A stretch of DNA of 64,000 bases, from positions 208,850 to 272,849 of the forward strand of contig NW_025933189.1 of the NCBI RefSeq assembly GCF_000764305.2, written 5' to 3'. The notes under the pieces were generated by a model. The model ran no database searches, was not told the origin of the DNA, and worked only from the letters and a program-made list of their open reading frames with translations. The first letter of the stretch is position 1, and every line of letters starts with the position of its first letter. Shown here one piece after another: positions 58,401-64,000 of this stretch. Source of the stretch: Hyalella azteca. Taxonomy: Eukaryota; Arthropoda; Malacostraca; Amphipoda; Hyalellidae. The translations under genes were made by a program, and so were the position numbers.

Positions 58401-61400
58401 TAAAATTTGAAATATATGATAAACATATTTCAATGAAATGTTGCTGTAGTAATGTTGAAAGGTTGAAAGTTATGTATTTGATACTGTTCAGAGCTACTGT
58501 CTTGTCAGAGCATTTGTAAAAAGATTGTAGCTTGTGATCACTATGAAAATGTGTAATTTATTCAATTAATCTTCAATAATTTACGATTAATTTTTGCAAC
58601 TTAAACTAGTCATTTGGTATTCAAATCAAATATTTATTCAATACCTATGCATTTTATAATGGCATTTAAAAACTTTTAATACATTAGGTAGTTTTTAGCG
58701 AAATATGAGGAAATAATCTCCCAGCTCTCATTTTCATGCTAGATAAAATTTGAAAGTATTGTTTTTTTTAATAAATGTGCAACTCGATACTAATGATATG
58801 TTTTCTGTTGTAACTAATTTAGGACTGCTGAAGCAGTCATTTATAAAAGGAAATATGGTAGTGTATATATTGAATGCCCCATGTGTGACACGATGCTGTG
58901 CTGGCAGGGCGTGTTCATGGCGTGTGTGCTGGTAGAGCTCTGGCGTCACCACTACCTGCTGGCTCTGCTGCCCATAGCCATGCTCTACCTCATCATTAAG
59001 AAGACCAGTGAGTGGTTAAATAGTATATGTTTAATGTGGTGCAAACATGTTTGATCCTCTACCGCCTGACACGAGTAACCGGAGCAATAGTGTCACAAGC
59101 CTACTCCCCAAAAAGGATACGTTCTAGTGAGCGCAAAATGACTTGCACTGATGGTTGCCGCCACGTACGACAACTTTAAAATGTTCTCTGTTGCGTACAA
59201 ACATCCTCAGGTTGTTACACTCAATAGTTTACGTATAATTGTATGTTCCCGGAGAGTGACATGTTTACGACGGTACCGGTAGTTGGTTAATATGGTGCAA
59301 TAACACAAATAATGCCACACGGGTTTATATTCACAATCACTATTCACTCAATTGAATCACAGCATATACTATTTTTTGCTTACTCTGTTTGAATTAAATA
59401 CTTTGAAGTACTAGATATTTTCGTACTTTGCACAAATTGAATCATAGTAAATAGTGGTATATCCTAGTGAAATAATACTTATATGATATCATACTCTGCA
59501 TGAATTAAATACCTTTAAATACTAATATTTTTGTACTCTGCACAAATTAAATCATTGTAATTAGTATATGGTAATGAAATAATAATCATATTAACGATAA
59601 GTAACAATGCGTGCAATGTTGTTCAGCTTTTGTGTGGCTGGTGCCATGAACTACCATTAATATTTTTGTACTCTGCACAAATTAAATCATAGTAAATATA
59701 GTATGTGATAGTAAAATATTACTGATATTAATGATATGTAACAAAGTGCACAATGTTGTTCAGCGTTCGTGTGGCTGGCGGGAGGCTCTCTGGGGGCAGC
59801 AGCAAACTCCTGCCTGCAGCAGCTGAGCGACCGCCTGCTCGCCTGGCTCTCCAGCAGGCGAGACGCTCTCCTGCCGCCGCCTGTGAGGGGCATTAAGAAG
59901 GTGGGTATCTTGATTNTAACACGCATGCGTGTTGCAGGTGCTGGCACGCAGTGAGTGCATATCTAACACGCATGCGTGTTGCAGGTGCTGGCACGCAGTG
60001 AGTGCATATCTAACACGCATGCGTGTTGCAGGTGCTGGCACGCAGTGAGTGCATATCTAACACGCATGCGTGTTGCAGGTGCTGGCACGCAGTGAGTGCA
60101 TATCTAACACGCATGCGTGTTGCAGGTGCTGGCACGCAGTGAGTGCATATCTAACACGCATGCGTGTTGCAGGTGCTGGCACGCAGTGAGTGCATATCTA
60201 ACACGCATGCGTGTTGCAGGTGCTGGCACGCAGTGAGTGCATATCTAACACGCATGCGTGTTGCAGGTGCTGGCACGCAGTGAGTGCATATCTAACACGC
60301 ATGCGTGTTGCAGGTGCTGGCACGCAGTGAGTGCATATCTAACACGCATGCGTGTTGCAGGTGCTGGCACGCAGTGAGTGCATATCTAACACGCATGCGT
60401 GTTGCAGGTGCTGGCACGCAGTGAGTGCATATCTAACACGCATGCGTGTTGCAGGTGCTGGCACGCAGTGAGTGCATATCTAACACGCATGCGTGTTGCA
60501 GGTGCTGGCACGCAGTGAGGCGTGCGTGCAGCGTGTGGTGGCGGGTTGCCTGCACGAGCTCGTGTCCTGCTGCCTCATCCTGGCCGCCCTCCTCGTCATC
60601 CTGTGCGGGGCCGTCTTCCTGGCCGTCCAGGTCAGCATTATCATTATTGTTTTATGTTATTATTATCATCTGTACTGTGGCAGTTAGCATCATTAGTATG
60701 ATGCTAACTCCTTTTTTTCAAGATGATGGCTCATGATATCATCCATTATTTTCGTCTTGATCATTTGTCATTGCCATCATTTTTTCTTGATCATTTATCA
60801 TTGGCATCTTTGACGTCACCATTGGTCATCAAAATCGTTATTATCACTATGATTTATCACCATCTTCCATGCCATTATCGTATATGTATTTATTATCATG
60901 GATCATAATCGTTCTTGTTCACCATCATTAATCACTTTCATCATTTCTGCCCATCATCTTGCAATATTCTGCATCATCCTGACACTATACTTATAGCTGA
61001 TGCACGCCTTAATGTTTTTTGTACATTTCCAGCGTACGGCATCAAACACACAATAAAAAATGCATAGTAAATTCATTTATGAATTTCTTAGCCCATCCTG
61101 CACATTTACGGGATTGTACAGGATATAATATACAGGATTCTACGTATTTACAGGATATATAATAATTATATCTTATTTATTACAGATTGTTGTTACTAAT
61201 ACAGATAATTAATTATACTAATAGGTTTATAATACAGATACTAATTTGTTATACTAATTGGTTGATAATAGAGAGAGAATAGAGGTACTAATTTGTTATA
61301 ATAATTGGTTAATAATACAGATCCCAATTTGTTATACTAATTGGTCAATGATGCAGATCCTAATTTGTTATACTAATTGGTTAATAATACAGATACTAAT

Positions 61401-63099
61401 TTGTTATACTAATAGGTTAATAATACAGATACTAATTTTTTATACTAATTTGTCATACTAATAGGTTAATAATACAGATACTAATTTTTTATACTAATTT
61501 GTCATACTAATAGGTTAATCAGGGTTGGCTATGATTAAATCAAAATGATTAAATCATGTGATTAAATCACTTGATTTTTTTATAAAAAAATCATANGATA
61601 ATTAATTATACTAATAGGTTTATAATACAGATACTAATTTGTTATACTAATTGGTTGATAATAGAGAGAGAATAGAGGTACTAATTTGTTATAATAATTG
61701 GTTAATAATACAGATCCCAATTTGTTATACTAATTGGTCAATGATGCAGATCCTAATTTGTTATACTAATTGGTTAATAATACAGATACTAATTTGTTAT
61801 ACTAATAGGTTAATAATACAGATACTAATTTTTTATACTAATTTGTCATACTAATAGGTTAATAATACAGATACTAATTTTTTATACTAATTTGTCATAC
61901 TAATAGGTTAATAATAGAGATACTAATTTGTTAAACTAATTGCTCACTAATACCTACAGATCCAGGGAGAAAGCCTGCAGCTGGTAGGTGTGGCAAGTCA
62001 GATCATCATTGGTTAATAATACAGATACTAATTAGTTGTACCAATAACTAGTTTAATAATAAAGAAAATAATACAGATACTAATTAATTACTAATACATA
62101 CAGATCCAGGGAGAAAGCGTGCAGCTGATAGGCGTAGCAAGTCAGATGATCAACGCGACTGTAGTGAGCAACCCTCAGTTCATCGCCCTGCTGCCTGAAG
62201 ACTTCAGCAGCACCTTCAGCAGCGCCCTCGAGGACGCCTACCTCTACGGCCGCGACTGGCTCACCAAATGGGTGCGACACTAGGGGCTGGGGTGTCTTTT
62301 GAGTCATTAGTTCCCATTACATTGTCAGCTTGTCAGCAAATGGGAACTAATGTTACCAAAAGTGATAATAATGTGGCTTAATAATAATGGATGTAATATC
62401 AAAAGTAGCTACCCCTCTTCGGTTATGCCTGGCTCACGAAATGAGTGTGGCATGCGGGGACAGGGGAGTCCTTTGAGTCATTAGTTGCCATTACATTGTC
62501 AGCAAATGGGAACTAGTACGTTATGTTACCTACCAAAAGTGATAATAATATGGCTTAATAATAATGGATGTAATATCATAAGTGGTTACACGCCTTTGGA
62601 CGCCAACATCTCTTCGGTTACGACTGGCTCAAGAAATTGCGTGCGGCACACATCTCAGTGAAGAGGAGCGGGGGAGTTGGCCTATTGTCAACTGATAGGG
62701 ACTTTAGTTAACTGTTGCTGTAATATCTAAAGTGGTTACTCGTTTGTAACTTGGTCAGACAATAATTGACGGCTTTTATAGCTAAATTCAACGAGAAGTC
62801 AGACTCTACGTGTCCTTGGCCGCTACCTGTACTAAGGCCGCTACCTGTACTTAGGTCGCTGCATGTACTCAGGCCTCTACTTTTACTTAAGCCGCTACGT
62901 GTACTTGAGCTTTGAAGTTTTCATCTATACTATAAATCTATATTCATCTATAAGTTATTTTCAAATCTGTGAATGCTCCACACGTGCACCAAGTAGTTGC
63001 ACTGTTGGTATTGTGACTGCAGGAGATATTGCTTTCCTGCAGGTGCGGGACCTGGTCGGTGACACTGAACCTGCCAAGGCCTTGGCACTAGAGAAGCAG
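46401..63099 (+). CDS. TMEM245: TMEM245, multi-pass membrane protein (12 exons, C-terminus beyond window)
   Basis: Exons: 46401-46574, 55396-55580, 56027-56201, 56602-56836, 57511-57599, 57804-57929, 58023-58229, 58908-59007, 59764-59900, 60502-60630, 62104-62271 and 63043-63099. All are GT-AG with matching phases, 594 codons so far. Family-typical parts are the N-terminal helix joined to PFVRALLWAVLCGSAIHPIK and the later GESVQLIGVASQMINATV...YGRDWL. Hydrophobic helices lie in exons 1-4, 8 and 10. TMEM245 belongs to the AI-2E transporter-like superfamily; its transport role is unproven. Exons 5-7 form a polar loop of about 140 residues containing a 14-residue repeat. The ATG has A at -3 and G at +4. 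Frames running past exon ends are intron read-through. Confidence 0.93.
46672..48085. mobile_element. DNA transposon B, TIRs with TA target duplication
   Basis: Ends GGGTAAACGCGGTATATTCC and, inverted, GGGTAAACGTGGTATATTCC match over about 93 bp with few differences (GGTAATTCCGTCAC, GTTTTAGTTCCATGCGTTC), then again at AAAACACTAGGTCTTGGCC. TA flanks both ends (46670-46671, 48086-48087), as in the Tc1/mariner/pogo superfamily. No recognisable transposase. It overlaps element A rather than nesting with it. Confidence 0.82.
47520..47770 (+). other. Orphan open frame inside the transposon cluster
   Basis: A 77-codon frame (QRVNEDLKTYGDALSAKFSP... SRNKM stop) is preceded by an acceptor-like CCCCACTGTGCAG. 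Composition looks protein-like, but I recognise no family. It lies inside elements A and B, so it may be a transposon ORF remnant. Confidence 0.3.
48950..49190. repeat. AT-only low-complexity tract
   Basis: Dense TTAAATTAAATT-type sequence with two diverged copies of GTAGAATTAAATTAAA and of an ACTAGATGG/CATTATACC...GTACATGCT segment. Confidence 0.55.
50822..51250. mobile_element. Fragment of a further pogo-like element D
   Basis: Starts TACCATCAAATGGGGTAATG with further GGGGTAAATTGGGAC and GGGGTAAGAAGGGACACCCC motifs, the terminal style of elements A and C but different in sequence. No clean right end or transposase found. Confidence 0.5.
51415..54674 (-). mobile_element. pogo-like DNA transposon C with broken transposase
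   Basis: TIRs CC(A/G)TAAACTGGGGTAACTT at both ends, flanked by TA (51413-51414, 54675-54676); length 3260 bp. Subterminal GGGGTAACTTTGACC repeats are probably transposase-binding sites. It carries a minus-strand transposase gene and is inserted in a repeat whose uninterrupted paralogue is at 44.86-45.4 kb. Confidence 0.88.
52041..54086 (-). pseudogene. Broken pogo/Tigger-like transposase
   Basis: The frame from the ATG at 54086 has an N-terminal psq-type helix-turn-helix (KELSLTKAASQYGIGKGALF) and CENP-B-like DNA-binding region up to about 53690. The frame then shifts. The DDE part resumes with GGPKGDPC, IGDNLSAHF (second Asp) and PPNSTDKTQPLDVAFFGPMK (third Asp). The segment that should hold the first catalytic Asp (NxDET-type motif) is missing at the junction, so an internal deletion shifted the frame. 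A C-terminal acidic/Ser-rich tail is split again between 52606 and 52484, where EIPSP.SGTPT is duplicated. It cannot encode active transposase. Confidence 0.85.
55840..55935. repeat. 33-bp intronic repeat, three units
   Basis: ATTTTGAAGGAATTGTATAG plus TATTGTCTGCTAG, three near-identical copies in TMEM245 intron 2. Confidence 0.85.
56890..57250. repeat. AT-rich intronic minisatellite
   Basis: TTTACTGTTAATGACATTTT/AATA-type units of about 24 bp, with a higher-order period over several units, in TMEM245 intron 4. Confidence 0.85.
57640..57700 (+). repeat. Partial duplicate of TMEM245 exon 5
   Basis: GTTAAAGTCTGTAAAGACAA and CTATGA.CGACAGCAGTCACCCA repeat the last ~50 bp of exon 5 about 103 bp downstream. 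No usable donor follows the copy. Confidence 0.8.
57945..58018. repeat. CTTTCTTTCTAAGT microsatellite abutting an acceptor
   Basis: Pyrimidine-rich 14-bp units lead straight into TMEM245 exon 7 (AG at 58021-58022), so the repeat itself is the polypyrimidine tract. Confidence 0.85.
58023..58160 (+). repeat. Coding 42-bp minisatellite in TMEM245 exon 7
   Basis: Three full units and a partial fourth of SHMADTPLGKADKD, SHMADTPLGKAREG, SHVADTPLGKANKD, SHMADAAV. All units are multiples of three, so the frame is kept. It falls in the polar loop between membrane helices. Confidence 0.88.
59595..59650 (+). repeat. Partial duplicate of the TMEM245 exon 9 acceptor and start
   Basis: GCAATGTTGTTCAG|CTTTTGTGTGGCTGG copies ACAATGTTGTTCAG|CGTTCGTGTGGCTGG about 140 bp upstream of the real exon. 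The exon part of the copy ends after about 20 bp. Confidence 0.8.
59918..60501 (+). repeat. 47-bp array of splice acceptors, 12 units plus the authentic one
   Basis: Unit AACACGCATGCGTGTTGCAG|GTGCTGGCACGCAGTGAG then TGCATATCT. Twelve units are followed by a 13th start that leads into TMEM245 exon 10 at 60502. Each unit contains a complete acceptor and the codons for VLARSE. Units are practically identical. A single N at 59916 marks an assembly join at the left edge, so the true copy number is uncertain. Confidence 0.95.
61204..61912. repeat. 316-bp near-perfect direct duplication around a one-base gap
   Basis: 61204-61519 and 61597-61912 look identical as far as I can compare (offset 393 bp). 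They are separated by a transposon end and the N at 61596. Inside, both copies consist of TACAGATACTAATTTGTTAT-type tandem units. Likely an assembly join of overlapping haplotypes. Confidence 0.85.
61520..61595. mobile_element. Probable hAT-like transposon terminus, cut by a gap
   Basis: CAGGGTTGGC followed by repeated TGATTAAATCA and GTGATTAAATCACTTGATTT, a layout seen at termini of some hAT elements. The sequence stops at the N. Confidence 0.5.
61950..62012 (+). repeat. Partial duplicate of TMEM245 exon 11 acceptor and start
   Basis: TACAG|ATCCAGGGAGAAAGC and about 35 further bases repeat the start of exon 11 about 137 bp upstream; five substitutions, all silent or conservative when read in frame. 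The frame then breaks. Confidence 0.82.
62245..62660 (+). repeat. Tandem copies of the TMEM245 exon 11 donor end
   Basis: The exon end CTCTACGGCCGCGACTGGCT...AAATGG|GTGCGAC recurs as CTCTTCGGTTATGCCTGGCT...AAATGA at about 62415 and CTCTTCGGTTACGACTGGCT...AAATTG at about 62610. The intervening intron repeats GAGTCATTAGTT.CCATTAC and GATAATAAT.TGGCTTAATA. Confidence 0.82.
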
Positions 63100-63397
63100 G
63101 TCAGAACTTGACTCTTTCAGTACTGCGCTGTTACCACTAATTTATTATATCTGTTTTAATGAATATATGATTTTATTAATTCCATTGACAAATACCGGTA
63201 CTGTTCCCTCTGTCGCTCGGAGTACTTCATGATTTATTATACTTTACTATATATTATATTATTATTATTATTATGTTTTATATTATTTATTATACTTTAT
63301 ATGAGCATCGTAAATGATTCCTTCTTCTCAGATTTATCAATGTACATATTTTATGTCTGTCAGTTTATAATTTAACTGATAAATGATGTACTTTATA

Positions 63398-63954
63398 CAG
63401 TGGGGGGAAATAAATATTCGTACACGTGAAAAATCGTATTTTAATGTATGTAAGTACACAAACTGAACAGGAAAAGTGATTTAAATTATGTATAGAGACG
63501 CATAGTATCCAAAAATACTATCAAAATAAATTAAATCTCAATGCAACAAAAAACAATGCAACATGTTCACTTTTCGGGTGAAAAAAGTATTCGTACAAAA
63601 CAATAAATCCGCATTATTTTAATTTAATACTTGGTTGAATACCCTTTATTCNNNNNNNNNNNNNNNNNNNNNNNNNNNNNNNNNNNNNNNNNNNNNNNNN
63701 NNNNNNNNNNNNNNNNNNNNNNNNNNNNNNNNNNNNNNNNNNNNNNNNNNNNNNNNNNNNNNNNNNNNNNNNCCCGAAAAGTGAACATGTTGCATTGTTT
63801 TTTGTTGCATTGAGATTTAATTTCTTTTGATAGTATTTTTGAATACTATGCGTCTCTATACATAATTTAAATCACTTTTCCTGTTCAGTTTGTGTACTTA
63901 CATACATTAAAATACGATTTTTCACGTGTACGAATATTTATTTCCCCCCCACTG
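63398..63954. mobile_element. Tc1/mariner-like element with an unsequenced centre
   Basis: Inverted ends CAGTGGGGGGAAATAAATAT and ATATTTATTTCCCCCCCACTG with TIRs of about 180 bp (ACGTGAAAAATCG, CAACATGTTCACTTTTCGGG). TA flanks both sides (63396-63397, 63955-63956). The middle is the gap at 63652-63772, so coding capacity cannot be judged. It lies in TMEM245 intron 12. Confidence 0.85.
63652..63772. other. Assembly gap
   Basis: Run of 121 N. It coincides with the centre of an inverted repeat, which explains the assembly failure; the real gap length may differ. Confidence 0.98.
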
Positions 63955-64000
63955 TAATTGTTACTTAATGTACGTATATGTTAACTAGATTTGACAAGTA

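Noticed and set aside
59687..60041. Minus-strand frames with PAPATRMRV repeats
   Set aside because: Produced by the 47-bp acceptor array read backwards.
61258..61854. Two identical 67-codon frames
   Set aside because: They lie in the AT-rich tandem repeat duplicated around the one-base gap; not genes.

Overview
The window is animal nuclear DNA: AT-rich and intron-rich, with GT-AG exons, many minisatellites and several transposon families. The protein families point to an arthropod, probably a crustacean such as an amphipod; that placement is inference. It is a draft assembly, with a single N at 59916, another at 61596 and a gap at 63652-63772.

Region 1 (1-25.8 kb) shows no gene I can support. 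It holds eight or more minisatellites (units of 19 to about 58 bp), a small inverted-repeat element in three copies, a GIY-YIG remnant of a Penelope-like element, the 3' end of a LINE, and AT-rich unique DNA.

Region 2 (25.8-40.5 kb, + strand) is one long secreted-protein gene or two overlapping units. I can chain thirteen exons in phase: signal peptide, basic linker, Gly-rich exon, Pro/His-rich exon, low-complexity exon, a six-cysteine clip-like module, and a chymotrypsin-fold domain. The catalytic Ser of that domain is Gly (GDGGGP) while His and Asp remain, so it is a serine protease homologue without protease activity. An in-frame stop and poly(A) signals at 31.6-31.9 kb suggest a short isoform lacking the protease-like domain.

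Region 3 (43.1-45.7 kb, - strand) is a five-exon gene for a 201-residue ERI1/ERI3/Snipper-type DEDDh 3'-5' exoribonuclease. It is divergent from TMEM245, with about 730 bp between the start codons.

Region 4 (46.4 kb to beyond the window, + strand) is TMEM245, a multi-pass membrane protein. Twelve exons (594 codons) are visible and the C-terminus lies outside. Its 8.8-kb first intron is packed with pogo-like DNA transposons, including one with a broken transposase.

The most unusual feature is repeated duplication of exon edges. At least five exons (four in TMEM245, one in the protease homologue) have extra nearby copies of their splice acceptor or donor plus some exon sequence. The extreme case is a 47-bp array (59918-60501) in which every unit carries the acceptor and first codons of TMEM245 exon 10, giving 13 near-identical acceptors in a row.
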